DNA of 64,000 bases from Saccharomycopsis malanga (taxonomy: Eukaryota; Ascomycota; Saccharomycetes; Ascoideales; Saccharomycopsidaceae): the NCBI GenBank assembly GCA_004014935.1, contig CP025325.1, forward strand, positions 62,001 through 126,000. The letters run 5' to 3'. The notes under the pieces are model-generated. The model ran no database searches. It saw nothing but the letters and a program-made list of their open reading frames with translations, and was not told the DNA's origin. Within the stretch, counting starts at the first letter, position 1. Each line of letters begins with the position of its first letter. Of this stretch, positions 1-9,268 are shown one piece after another. The translations under genes were made by a program, and so were the position numbers.

Positions 1-71
1 CCCTCAACTCACAGCTCCTTTTGCAGCCCCGCCCCCATAGCATCACCACATGGTCTCAGATACTGCGTAGA

Positions 72-1172
72 ATGTCCGTCTTGTACACTGCCAACACCGT
101 GATAGTAGTCCTCTGTTCTGTAGCAGGCATCGCTTTGAACGCTCTATTCTACACTGTCAAAAAAGCTGCCTTGGCCAACTGGTTAGCTGTCTCGCTAATA
201 TCTATCATCTGGCAGCTCCTATTCACTCTAAATGCCCTCTACATATGGCTCTGCCGTGGCAACTCTGCCGTGCTGCCCAGACCGAAACATTTGCTTCTAT
301 TGAGCACTGCCGCATCCTTCTTGTGGCTCTCCTACGCCACATACCAAACGTTCTCCATCTTCAACTGGAGCAACTACTACTCCTTCCAGCTCACCAACGG
401 AAACTACTTTGTAGAGGAGTCCATGGTCCTCCAAATGGCCTTGTCCAGCTCCAACATCGCCCCCGGCACCGAAATCGCCAGCCTCGACACCCAGAACATC
501 AGCCAGCTTTACCAGTGCTACAAAAACGCTATAAACCGGTATCTGCAGAACAAGCCAGCCGCCGGAATCGCTGTAGCCCTTGCCGCTGTCGCCTTGGTCT
601 CTACCTTGTCCCAAACCATCTGCTTCACTTATAGCTCATACCTCGAGACCCAGTTGCTGCACAAATCCCTGCTGGCCTTCCAAAGACAAACTTCGGTCCC
701 ACCTTTGGTCCCAAATTTGACCCTAACCGTCAAACTTCTAACCGTGTGGAACATTTTCGCTGGAATCTCCAACATCTCTTTGATAACCTTGTTCGATGCC
801 CCCTATTATCATCGGCCAACCTATTTCCACTCCTATTTCAACCTAATTGCTCCAAACTGGTTCGCAAACATCTCCATAACCTCTGCAATATTCATACTCG
901 TCGTGTCTCTATTGGTAGCCGCTACGAAAAAACACGTCAACTTGCTCGCTCCTTCCATTCTCATTCTCCATACTTATTGGCTAGCAACCCTCGCTTACCA
1001 GTTCAACACCGTCCTACACTATTTCAACATTTTCTACAACGTCCAGACACAGCTAAGCTACTTTATTTACATCATGGCTTTGATCGTCATGGAAATCGCA
1101 AGTGCTGCTACCACTATTGCCCTTTCAGGCCTTCTTTGGTATAAATATTTTAAACAATCCAGAAAGTTTTAA
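72..1172 (+). CDS. Unrecognised polytopic membrane protein (possibly 5'-incomplete)
   Basis: I do not recognise this protein. The first ATG in frame is at 72, giving 366 residues, but the frame stays open to the left edge, so the true start may lie outside the window. Long hydrophobic stretches alternate with short polar loops: about residues 5-30, 38-60, 72-95, 165-190, 220-240, 260-285, 295-320 and 330-355 look like membrane spans, so roughly seven to eight helices. A longer loop with NIS and NWS N-glycosylation sequons lies between the third and fourth spans, suggesting an ER, vacuolar or plasma-membrane protein with an exposed loop. The C-terminus is short and basic (KYFKQSRKF). A small repeat remnant begins seven bases after the stop codon and would lie in the 3' UTR. 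Real gene: likely, from length and composition. Function: unknown. Confidence 0.7.
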   Translation: MSVLYTANTVIVVLCSVAGIALNALFYTVKKAALANWLAVSLISIIWQLLFTLNALYIWLCRGNSAVLPRPKHLLLLSTAASFLWLSYATYQTFSIFNWSNYYSFQLTNGNYFVEESMVLQMALSSSNIAPGTEIASLDTQNISQLYQCYKNAINRYLQNKPAAGIAVALAAVALVSTLSQTICFTYSSYLETQLLHKSLLAFQRQTSVPPLVPNLTLTVKLLTVWNIFAGISNISLITLFDAPYYHRPTYFHSYFNLIAPNWFANISITSAIFILVVSLLVAATKKHVNLLAPSILILHTYWLATLAYQFNTVLHYFNIFYNVQTQLSYFIYIMALIVMEIASAATTIALSGLLWYKYFKQSRKF

Positions 1173-1178
1173 AAAAAG

Positions 1179-1231
1179 GCCACTGGGCCATTTGGCTGTG
1201 CTTTATTATTATTATTATTATTATTATTATT
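1179..1231 (+). mobile_element. SINE1 remnant, head joined to tail
   Basis: The first 18 bases of the SINE1 head (ccactgggccatttggct) run almost directly into an (ATT)n tail of about ten units. The whole centre of the element is missing. It sits seven bases after the stop codon of the upstream gene. Confidence 0.6.
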
Positions 1232-1489
1232 TGTTCTTATTAATAAGCACATTACAATGTACCTAGTTTATAAATAAATTATTAAATGTATAGTGGAAGT
1301 TGAAATATGCTATTTGACAATATCTTATGATTAATACCAATTACAAGTTCCTCTGAGAAACCATAATAAAATAAAATACTTTTTTTAGCCTTTGGGATAC
1401 ACATGTCTTTGAAATAAAACCTCATCCAAAGCTTCAAAGCAACTGAAATAAAACAAAAAGCAATATTAACCTATAGGATGTTGCCAAGC
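1232..1489. other. AT-rich intergenic stretch
   Basis: AT-rich sequence with no open frame of note and no repeat that I could match elsewhere in the window. Confidence 0.5.
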
Positions 1490-2150
1490 GATAAATAAAC
1501 TTGTGAGATGAAAAACACGGTTTTTAACACATTATGTGTTATTTTCGACAAACTGATACTTTCTCACTAGTAAATAAATTTTAAAAACCAAATATTAAAC
1601 CAAATTACACCCAATAATGCTCTAGAATTTGGAGAGTATTGAAATACAATTTTTGTATGGTTTGGTTTGCTGTAAAGACTCTAGAATATGGTTTAACAGA
1701 ATCAACTTTTTTGTCAAGATTGGAAATTTTCCGTTATATCAAATATTTATTCGAAAACTTGAGATTGTTTATTATAAAAAGTACTATAATAAAGCAGACA
1801 ATTTTAAAACTCTGGTATGCAGTTTTTAATTCAAATTAACATGGTTATCATAGATTTAACTCAATAAAAAGTTTGATGATTATTTAAAAACGTCAACAGC
1901 GCGAATCGAGTACCACCCAAGTGAGGAACGCCACACTTGTTTTTCTGCACTGTTCTGCACTGTTTTGTGTGGCGCATGGCCTAACCAACTTGGCCATCTG
2001 GCAATAGTAAGGCATATAGGCATATTTCTATTGAAAAAAGATTTATCTTTATTTTTCAAGAGTATATTTTTAATATCCCCATTTTTTGCCAAATTTATAT
2101 AAGCAGAGATGAAAGGATTATTGGGTAACCTACCAGAGATATTACGCCTT
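1490..2150 (-). repeat. R2 dispersed repeat, copy 1 (contains a tRNA-like segment)
   Basis: Read on the minus strand, this region matches 17553-18243 and, over most of its length, 38228-38783. At 1890-2003 it carries a tRNA-like segment: an A box (TGGCCAAGTTGGTT), a hairpin made by CGCCACAC and GTGTGGCG, and a B-box-like sequence (GTACTCGATTCGC). A body of roughly 400 bases follows. The segment resembles the 5' half of a tRNA-Asn as I remember it. It does not fold into a complete tRNA, so I do not call a tRNA gene. Copies 1 and 2 also share about 150 bases before the tRNA-like head; copy 3 does not. Confidence 0.65.
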
Positions 2151-2189
2151 TTATTAGTTTGTCGATGAGATCAGTATAATAACAATACT

Positions 2190-2489
2190 ATCATATATTT
2201 CAAGCCCAGTACATATCAGTTTCGTATATGCACGCTATGTATAGGGGGACTTGGTAAAACCCAGTGGGGAAAACCCAAAAAACTACTTAAACTTGTAACT
2301 CAATTGAAAAGTAAGTAGACTTTCTTCTAGGCCATCTTCCAGACAATTGCACTCGCCTGTGAATTCACGTTCAGCGTCGTAAAAAGCAGCGAGTAAAAGT
2401 GTCGTCTTGGGAATCGAACCCGGGTTCCTGTTAGGTCTTGTTTTTCTCTTCTTTGACAGTACGGACCACTGAGCCAAATGGCCCAGTAG
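2190..2489 (-). mobile_element. SINE1, long form with both A and B boxes
   Basis: On the minus strand the element reads: head ACTGGGCCATTT; A box TGGCTCAGTGG; then 44 bases; B box GGGTTCGATTCCC; a body of about 190 bases; and the 3' end ACTGGGCTTGAAATATATGA. The two boxes have the spacing expected of an internal RNA polymerase III promoter. Most other copies lack the body segment and the B box. The body segment recurs at 2688-2760 and, diverged, at 38870-38930, so it belongs to the element. An (ATT)-type run of about 55 bases abuts the head at 2490-2545. Confidence 0.75.
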
Positions 2490-2496
2490 TTATTAT

Positions 2497-2531
<35 letters not shown>

Positions 2532-2687
2532 ATTATACATAAGCTCAGACAAGATTCTGAACTTGATTAATGACAAAACGATAGCTAAAGCTTTGCTCTC
2601 CTATTTGGAAAAGGTCTGCCCCTAGCCCGCCCCTACAACCTTTTTTATTTTTTGTTGTTTTTGATTTTAGCTATGAATAAATTTTAC

Positions 2688-2797
2688 TTGCTGCTTTTAC
2701 TATACTGAACGTGGTTTCCACAGGCAAGTGCAACTGTCTGAAATACGACCGGGACATTATTGGGTTTTCCCCACCGAGCCATACGCCCCAGTGGCCA
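2688..2797. mobile_element. SINE1 fragments in opposite orientations
   Basis: The plus strand carries the long-form body (CTGCTTTTACTATACTGAAC, then CAGGCAAGTGCAACTGTCTG). This is followed at 2770-2797 by a SINE1 head on the minus strand. The element appears rearranged or nested. Confidence 0.5.
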
Positions 2798-2819
2798 ATA
2801 TATGATATTATTATAAATA

Positions 2820-3325
2820 AAATGTTGAGTTCTTTAATAAAAACGAAACGTATTCTCAGTATGTTCTTCTGGTCTCCCATCAAAACAACCTAACAACCTT
2901 GAATACATCCCTGTAGCTCTCTTTGTAATTATTCTAGAATACTTCCCCCAAGCAAAAATTCTGAGGTTGCCCACTGAATTGCTTAAGACGGTGTTCTCAG
3001 TTGTTAAAATAATATTAAAGCCGCTGGACCGTATGGAGAATCATTAGATGCTTATATAAATTTAAACGTAACTTTGAAGAAGAGAAATAAGATTTAACAG
3101 GATAGTAGAAAATCTGCATATAAAGGGACTAATCCTGTTAATTTAAATAGATCACACTGTCTTAATTTAAATAAATCACATTGTCTTAATTTAAAATTGA
3201 AATGAAATTATTAAATTTCAATTACTAGAATAATAAGACTTGATTATAAAATTATACAAGATGATAAAATATATAAAATCATATTATTAGATTCTTATAA
3301 AACTTTAAACTCAAGCTTATCTGGA
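2820..3325 (-). repeat. R4 dispersed repeat, copy A
   Basis: The reverse complement aligns by eye with 18625-19085 and in part with 19433-19745. Shared landmarks are TTAATATTATTTTAACAAC, GTGGGCAACCTCAGAATTTT, TACAAAGAGAGCTACA and ACTGAGAATAC. The repeat contains GAAGAAGAGAAATAAGATTT followed by AACAGGAT, which resembles the SINE1 segment between the A and B boxes. A block around AGTTTAAA and TATAAGAATCTAAT occurs twice inside the copy. No coding potential is apparent. Confidence 0.55.
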
Positions 3326-3379
3326 TTAACTACACGTTTCTGGTAATTATTAATTATTAATTATCATATCATATTATAA

Positions 3380-3478
3380 TAATATCATATATTTCAAGCC
3401 CAGTGCATACCAGTGTTCCTGTTTGGTCATTTTTCTCTTCTCTGAGAGCTCTGACCACTGAGCCATACGGCCCAGTAG
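3380..3478 (-). mobile_element. SINE1, short and internally deleted
   Basis: Minus strand: head, A box (TGGCTCAGTGGTC), the GAGAAGAGAAAA and CAGGAACAC segment, then a jump to the 3' end (ACTGGGCTTGAAATATATGA). The part between, with the CAAGTCCCC motif, is missing. Confidence 0.65.
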
Positions 3479-3498
3479 CAGTAATAAGATTAGTCAGT

Positions 3499-3546
3499 AA
3501 TATTATATATTTCGAGCGCAGTACATATCTGCAATGGCCCAGTGGT
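3499..3546 (-). mobile_element. SINE1 micro-copy, head fused to tail
   Basis: Only about 15 bases of the head (CCACTGGGCCATTG) and about 35 bases of the 3' end remain, directly joined. Confidence 0.45.
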
Positions 3547-3559
3547 TTCTCTCGCAATT

Positions 3560-4062
3560 ATAGCGATTGCTGTGACGACACCATTGCTATGAAACATTGC
3601 TCAGCCGAGTCTCCGCAGCCTGCCGCCTCCCAACGCCACATGCCAGCCCTCTACATAGTATACTACTAGCACGAAACGCCACTCTTTATTTCTATACAAT
3701 TACCTATACACATATATTACAACTGCAGCGTACCCTGCACCAGCGCCCAACATGGCTACCGTAGACCCGCGCCGGTGACCGCCGGACCGGATACCGATCG
3801 CCGTGCAGGAACCGGACGGCAGAGGACGTATCCGTAAGCCGCGACCAGCGAGCACATGCGCTTAGTGTAGCAGCTCGTAGTACAATGACAGGCATCTTCT
3901 ACTAAGCCCAATGGCCACCAGCAGTCAGTAAAACAGCCCCACAATCGCCGTTTCAGTGTCATAATAGCCAGAGTACCCGGCACTCTACGGTTGCGGCCGC
4001 GCCGGGTAACGCCGCAAGGAAGTGGGCGGCTCTATAAAGGCAGTAGACAACGTTGCTTGGTG
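3560..4062 (+). promoter_or_regulatory. GC-rich upstream region with TATA box
   Basis: This stretch is far richer in G and C than the surrounding intergenic DNA, with many CCGG, CGCC and GCGG steps, and it leads into the next gene. A TATAAA motif lies at 4033-4038, the only good TATA candidate here. It lies 57 bases before the ATG at 4096 and only 24 before the ATG at 4063, which favours the later start. No open frame in this stretch looks like a gene. Confidence 0.5.
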
Positions 4063-4095
4063 ATGTTTTCTTTACTGCAGACGACAACGGCAACG

Positions 4096-6141
4096 ATGAT
4101 AGCGAGACTTGCAACCTGTGTGAAGCGCGCGGCGGTCTATTTGATGCTAGCGACGCTTTTGATGATGTGCGTGGCGGACGTGAAGCTGCGGTACGACGAG
4201 CACAAATACGATCCGAGGGTGGTTCTGATGCGGCAGAAGGTCAATGGCCATCCGGGGTATCTTTATCTCCGCGACTGGTATGTTTCGGGGGTGGACCAAG
4301 GCCGGTTTGGCTGCGTCGAGGCCGCGGCGCGCCACGTGGACTCCGTTTCCCGCCGCCTTGGGCTCCTCAGACAGTATACCAAGACCAATTTGTACGACCC
4401 CGCAGCCAGTGCTGCCCTGTGGACATACAATCTGTATTGCCGGGCCACCGTGGACGCTGCGGCAGCTGCTGGTGCTCTGTATTACGAGGCCCATCTTGCT
4501 GGTTATGTTGCCCGGGGCCAGGCTCGGCTTGAGGACGTGTACCGGGTAGTTTTTGGGCCGGTGGTGACTGCCGGGGGTATTACTGGTCGGTTTGCTAAGA
4601 AGTACTATGTTCATGGAGCATACTACTGGGACAAATACTTGGTTCCGGTCTATTACAAGGTTTCCTACAGGGTTTCGCAGCAACTCTATGTGTGGTTCTT
4701 GAAAGCACGCATTGCATACTACGTAACGGTTCTTCCAGTAGTCAAAAAGCAGCTCTCCTGGTTCTGTTATGAGGTGTTGCCCAAACAGTACGATTTCTGC
4801 AGAAATTACTACCATACAGCTGTTGTTCCTAATGCAGTTGCTGCATACGGTGCTACTCTTGCTGCTTCCAGCAGCATTTACCAGCAGCACATTTACCCTA
4901 ATATCCACTCTGTTGCCGATGCTGTGCTGGAAACAGTGGTGCCAGCAGCTCAGTACACCGCTGTACATGCCAGAAACACGTACCTGCAGCTCATAGAACC
5001 ATATCTTATGAACGAAAAGGGCGAGAACGTTGTTGCAAAGTTTTTCAGCTCCCAGGGTATCCCCTTTGCTCTTCTTCTGGCAACTTACGGCTACTTGTCA
5101 TGCAGTATGCACAGCTTTCTCACCTCAGAGCCAGTCGATGCTGAAATCCAAAGAATGTCGTCGTATTTGGCCCAATACGCGTCACACACGACTAATCTAG
5201 AAATACTCGCCAGTGCATCTGACGCAGCATACCTGAAAGCAACTCTGGCTGCTTCGAAAGCTGCTGACATTTATGCAGAACAAGGCATTTCTGCTGTTGC
5301 TGCTGAAAACGCTCGTATAGCTGCTGAAAACGCTCGTTATGCAGCTTTGAAAGCCTCTGAGTTGTATTCAGAACAAGGAATCCCTGCAATGTCAACTGCA
5401 TCCTCAGTATTAGCTGAAAATGCTAACCTCGCAGTTGCTAGGGCCTCTCAATTCTACCAAGAGCAAGGTATTCCTGCTGCCGAATTGGCTGCTGCTGTTG
5501 CTGCTGAAAATGCACGTTATGCTGCTTCAAAAGCTTCTGAATTGTATTCCGAACAAGGTGTTCCTGCTATTGAATCTGCATCCGCTGCTCTTGTTGAAAA
5601 TGCTAATTTAGCAGCTTCAAGAGCTGCCGATTTGTATGCAAAGCAAGGGGTTCCTGCTGTAGAGTCTGCTTCTTCAATTATTGATGAAAATGCACGCTAC
5701 GCAGCTTCAAAAGTGTCTGAATTGTATGCAAAACAAGGTGTTCCTGCTGTGGAATCAGCTTCTTCGGTTATTGATGAAAACGTCAACTTTGCAGCTTCAA
5801 AAGTGGCTGAATTGTATGCAAAGCAAGGTGTTCCTGCTGTAGAGTCTGCTTCTTCAATTATTGATGAAAATGCACGCTACGCAGCTTCAAAAGTATCTGA
5901 ATTGTATGCAAAGCAAGGTGCTCCAATGGCATCTAAAGCTGCTGATATTTACAGCGAACAAGGTGCCCCTGCCCTTTCAAAAGCATCAAAGTATGTAGCA
6001 GAGCAAGGTGCTCCAATTGCATCTAAAGCTGCTGATATTTACAGCGAACAAGGCGGTCCTGCATTTTCTAAAGCTACAGAGGTTGCAGCTGAAAAGGCAA
6101 ACACTGTAGCCTCCAAAGCATCTAAACTTGTTGTGGCATAG
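4096..6141 (+). CDS. Unrecognised secreted/membrane protein with 30-residue alanine-rich repeats
   Basis: The 681-residue product starts with a compact signal peptide or anchor (basic ARLATCVKR, then the hydrophobic AAVYLMLATLLMMCVA). A further in-frame ATG at 4063 would add 11 residues, but it sits too close to the TATA box. The first 300 residues are rich in Tyr, Ala and Val and contain repeated motifs of the Y-x-x-Y and VxP type. A second hydrophobic segment (IPFALLLATYGYLSC) lies near residue 325. From about residue 385 to the end the protein consists of helical repeats of the form ENARYAASKASELYSEQGVP plus ten more residues, period 30. The layout (signal sequence, Tyr-rich middle, repeats) recalls the She10/Osw7 spore-wall family, but I cannot show homology. 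GC content falls steeply from the 5' to the 3' end of the gene. Function unknown. Confidence 0.75.
   Translation: MIARLATCVKRAAVYLMLATLLMMCVADVKLRYDEHKYDPRVVLMRQKVNGHPGYLYLRDWYVSGVDQGRFGCVEAAARHVDSVSRRLGLLRQYTKTNLYDPAASAALWTYNLYCRATVDAAAAAGALYYEAHLAGYVARGQARLEDVYRVVFGPVVTAGGITGRFAKKYYVHGAYYWDKYLVPVYYKVSYRVSQQLYVWFLKARIAYYVTVLPVVKKQLSWFCYEVLPKQYDFCRNYYHTAVVPNAVAAYGATLAASSSIYQQHIYPNIHSVADAVLETVVPAAQYTAVHARNTYLQLIEPYLMNEKGENVVAKFFSSQGIPFALLLATYGYLSCSMHSFLTSEPVDAEIQRMSSYLAQYASHTTNLEILASASDAAYLKATLAASKAADIYAEQGISAVAAENARIAAENARYAALKASELYSEQGIPAMSTASSVLAENANLAVARASQFYQEQGIPAAELAAAVAAENARYAASKASELYSEQGVPAIESASAALVENANLAASRAADLYAKQGVPAVESASSIIDENARYAASKVSELYAKQGVPAVESASSVIDENVNFAASKVAELYAKQGVPAVESASSIIDENARYAASKVSELYAKQGAPMASKAADIYSEQGAPALSKASKYVAEQGAPIASKAADIYSEQGGPAFSKATEVAAEKANTVASKASKLVVA
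5318..5920 (+). repeat. In-frame tandem repeat, unit 90 bp
   Basis: This repeat encodes the 30-residue unit of the gene above. The unit beginning near 5650 and the unit two places on, near 5830, are almost identical, while the unit between them (near 5740) differs more. That pattern points to recent unequal exchange or gene conversion. Confidence 0.75.
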
Positions 6142-6614
6142 ACAAGGACTAGGACGTTTGCCTGTATAAACTAGCAACATTTACACTTTGTATTATTACA
6201 TGCTGCCCGGTTGTTTTTATATTGTTTTGTTACACTTGCACTGTTCTGTTGATGCTTTCTATATATTGTTTTAAAGCCATTTTCTTTCTTTGCGTTTAAT
6301 TTATGATTTATGTCGGAAAACAGTGTACAAGGCGAGCCATTTTTAATTTTAAAAAAATAGGAAGCAGATTATCAGTTCTTGTACTACTTTACGATCTTGG
6401 CATAGTGAAGGAGCCATTTCTATTCAATATATTGTAACTCAAATTCCATATCTACTCTTTTATAGCTCATTTTGTTGAATCACCTTTCCTCAAGTTAATC
6501 TATGGCCCTGTGTTGATGGTTTCGAATATATGGGCTGTATAAATGATTGGGTAAAATACATCCAAATGCTGCTCGTTCATTATGTTCTTTTTTGAAATAT
6601 TTACAAAACATTTT

Positions 6615-6685
6615 CCTAAAGAGTATCGAGCCGGGGACCTTTTCTATAAGGTAATTTTTCATCCGACCACTCGGCCATAGTGTTC
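6615..6685 (-). repeat. tRNA-like relic
   Basis: On the minus strand an A-box match (ACTATGGCCGAGTGGTC) is followed about 30 bases later by a B-box-like CGGCTCGATACTC. The acceptor and T stems do not pair, so this is not a working tRNA gene. It may be a decayed tRNA or the head of another tRNA-derived element. The rest of 6142-6866 is AT-rich 3' flank with nothing else I can identify. Confidence 0.3.
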
Positions 6686-6866
6686 AACGGTTACATTTTA
6701 TAAATGGGTGCAAAAATATTCTTGACATCGTATACTTACTACTTGATAAATATTTATAGAGGAAACTAGATAAGCCCCAAATAAAGGTTGTCCAGTATAT
6801 CAACCTTTCCACGAGTGCTACAATTCACCCAATTGACAAGTTTTAATTTATATTCATGATTAAATC

Positions 6867-7142
<276 letters not shown>

Positions 7143-7237
7143 GCTACATGAATTCATAATATATCAACCTAAATTTTGAATCGAACACTAGAGAAAACTA
7201 AATATATATAACAAACAGAGACCAGCTCTTAATATGA

Positions 7238-8749
7238 TTAATACTGAACAATTTTAGAAGGAGAGGAGAATTTGGCTTGCGTCAAGCCGATTTTTTCATT
7301 TTCGTAGTCAAAGTTGACATAAGCTGATTGTAAAAACGGTGTGCCTAATTCAAAGTTGTTGGTTTTTGATTCTTCAATAGCAAACTGGCAAGTATTGATT
7401 CCCAAGATGCCCTGGTGAGCTATGAATTTGAGAACAAGGTTTTCGAAGGGAACAGTGATTGTTTTATTGCCATTAAACGTGAATGTAAAGTCAGGACCAT
7501 TGGCAGCACACGAAATGTACGTGATGTTATTGTGGATGTTGTACTTTCCGTATTTGTTGACTATTTGCTTGAACATTTCAGAAGGCAATCCAATAGTCAG
7601 CTTTCCAGATGCGATTTTTGCAGAATAATCATGAGAGGTGAGTTGTTTACCATCATGAGAAGCACTTTTGATAGGAATGTAAATACCATGATCTGAGCTA
7701 GAAGCAGTGTGATTACCTGTAGTTGGCTTCAAAGTGTAGGGGAAATAAGTCAAGTTACCATTGAGCCTTCCTTGATCGATACCACCGAAAATCAATTCAT
7801 GGCCTTCATCTCCATTTCCATTCAACGAAAGAGAAACGGATTTTTTTGAAATCACCCCTTGGTTCTTCAATTGGGTGAATATGTTGTCGTAAGAAAACGT
7901 TTGATGGGAATATAAAGTACTGGCCTCAAGCTGTTGAGGACCCAAACCAAGAACATTGCCATAATCGTTATTATATTCAGCAACAGCAAAAGTAACATCT
8001 TTGAGACTCACTTTTTCTTGGGTGCCATCAATTTTAACCTTGTCTTTTCCCCATCTTCCAGCAAATGCTCTTCCACTGACAGTTGTTTTGAAATCAGAAT
8101 TGATTTCATGGAAACTGCTGGAATATCTGGTGTCAAACTCTTGCCAGCCTGGAATGAGATGTTTGTTTCCAGCTACAATGATGTCAGCACTCTCAGTATT
8201 CACCGTAAGATAGGCGTCACGTCCATGGGAGCCAAACTCAAGCTTGGCTCGGTAAGTATTGAAGGATTTGGACAATGGAACAACAAAATATCCCTTATCA
8301 ACGTTTCCCTTCTTGCTTCCAAACAACCCACGCTTGTATATGGTTGTGGAGTCACGAGCTCCAGTGGTTTCCAACAACGACGAGTTTCTGTCATCGTCAG
8401 ATTCCCAACCTTCATCTAAATATTGTTCCAAATCCGCATCCCAGTTTGGATCATAATCTGAGTCATCATCTGAATCGTTGTCTCCATCGTAATCTAGATC
8501 CGTAGCTTCTGGAGTGTGATCAACATACGAAACTGTATCGTTATCTATTTTCCCTGCGTCCTTGTTGGCAAGAGATAATGTACCGTTATCTATTTTTGCT
8601 GTACTGTTGTCAACAGTAGTCAAATCATAATGATCTCCATTCAAGGTGCCATTACGGTGAACCACATTGAAATTGACTCTTACAACAGGAGCCGCTGCTG
8701 TAGAGCTAATCAAAGCAAATAAAGCAGCAAGAATAAATTGTGCTTTCAT
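7238..8749 (-). CDS. Aspartic-protease homologue lacking both catalytic aspartates (pseudoenzyme)
   Basis: The 503-residue product has a signal peptide (about residues 1-20), an Asp/Ser-rich acidic pro-region (85-120), a Kex2-type KR site at 139-140, and then a pepsin-family (A1) fold. The closest relative in the window is the intact protease at 59958-61154. Shared features include the GPDFTF segment, the cysteine pair C414/C454 and the C-terminal QSAYVNFDYENEKIGL. Active-site positions are changed. The first D-T-G-S is VNTES (Asp to Asn184). The second D-S-G-T is IASGK (Asp to Ala380). The flap Tyr is Val224. The frame is uninterrupted over more than 500 codons and there are several N-glycosylation sequons, so this looks like a maintained secreted pseudoprotease rather than a decaying gene. 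A binding or inhibitory role is possible but is only inference. Its 5' end faces GEF1. Confidence 0.88.
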   Translation of the reverse strand: MKAQFILAALFALISSTAAAPVVRVNFNVVHRNGTLNGDHYDLTTVDNSTAKIDNGTLSLANKDAGKIDNDTVSYVDHTPEATDLDYDGDNDSDDDSDYDPNWDADLEQYLDEGWESDDDRNSSLLETTGARDSTTIYKRGLFGSKKGNVDKGYFVVPLSKSFNTYRAKLEFGSHGRDAYLTVNTESADIIVAGNKHLIPGWQEFDTRYSSSFHEINSDFKTTVSGRAFAGRWGKDKVKIDGTQEKVSLKDVTFAVAEYNNDYGNVLGLGPQQLEASTLYSHQTFSYDNIFTQLKNQGVISKKSVSLSLNGNGDEGHELIFGGIDQGRLNGNLTYFPYTLKPTTGNHTASSSDHGIYIPIKSASHDGKQLTSHDYSAKIASGKLTIGLPSEMFKQIVNKYGKYNIHNNITYISCAANGPDFTFTFNGNKTITVPFENLVLKFIAHQGILGINTCQFAIEESKTNNFELGTPFLQSAYVNFDYENEKIGLTQAKFSSPSKIVQY

Positions 8750-9268
8750 GACTATTTTTATTGATTTGTTAAGTGAATCAAGTTATACAAGCTGTCAAAT
8801 AACAATGAATGTTTGCCAAGAACTACAATAAAACAAAAACATAATAATACATAGTGACAGCTACAGCGTCTTAAATACGTTTCTAGCCCACTGAACCAAT
8901 AGTTGTATTAGTCCGTATGATGCCAAAATTCCATTCATGTTGGGGAATTGTACGGCATCTCATACAAAAACTCCGCGCGCGACCGTCAAATCAAGACTTG
9001 AGCGCTTTTTTGTTACCATGAATTGACACGTTTTTGAAAAGCCTCCACGGCAAACTCAAATGCCATGGTTCTGTCCAAATCCAGTAATATTACAATGTAG
9101 CTTTGGGCCTGCTATTTTTGGCTGGCCCTTGGCATAACGGTCATCTACCCACTGAACTAAGACTATTTACTATAATAGCCACTGGGCCATATATACTTAT
9201 ATGCAATTATATGCAACAGTATGCACCAATCACACCTACCATAGATTAGGAAGAATTTTGGGATAGCG
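8750..9268. other. Divergent intergenic region between the protease homologue and GEF1
   Basis: About 520 bases serve both upstream regions. I see no clear TATA box for either gene. A short SINE1 head match (gccactgggccat) lies at 9179-9191. Nothing else is recognisable. Confidence 0.4.

Noticed and set aside
2190-2489. tRNA gene (A and B boxes with normal spacing)
   Set aside because: The stretch between the boxes cannot form an anticodon arm and the acceptor ends do not pair; related copies are scattered through the window. It is a tRNA-derived repeat, not a tRNA gene.
2820-3325. R4 as a solo LTR
   Set aside because: The copies have no consistent TG...CA ends, no flanking 4-6 bp duplication, and their blocks are permuted between copies.
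4147-4968. 273-codon minus-strand open frame
   Set aside because: It lies antisense within the alanine-rich gene in a GC-rich stretch where stops are rare; no domain is recognised.
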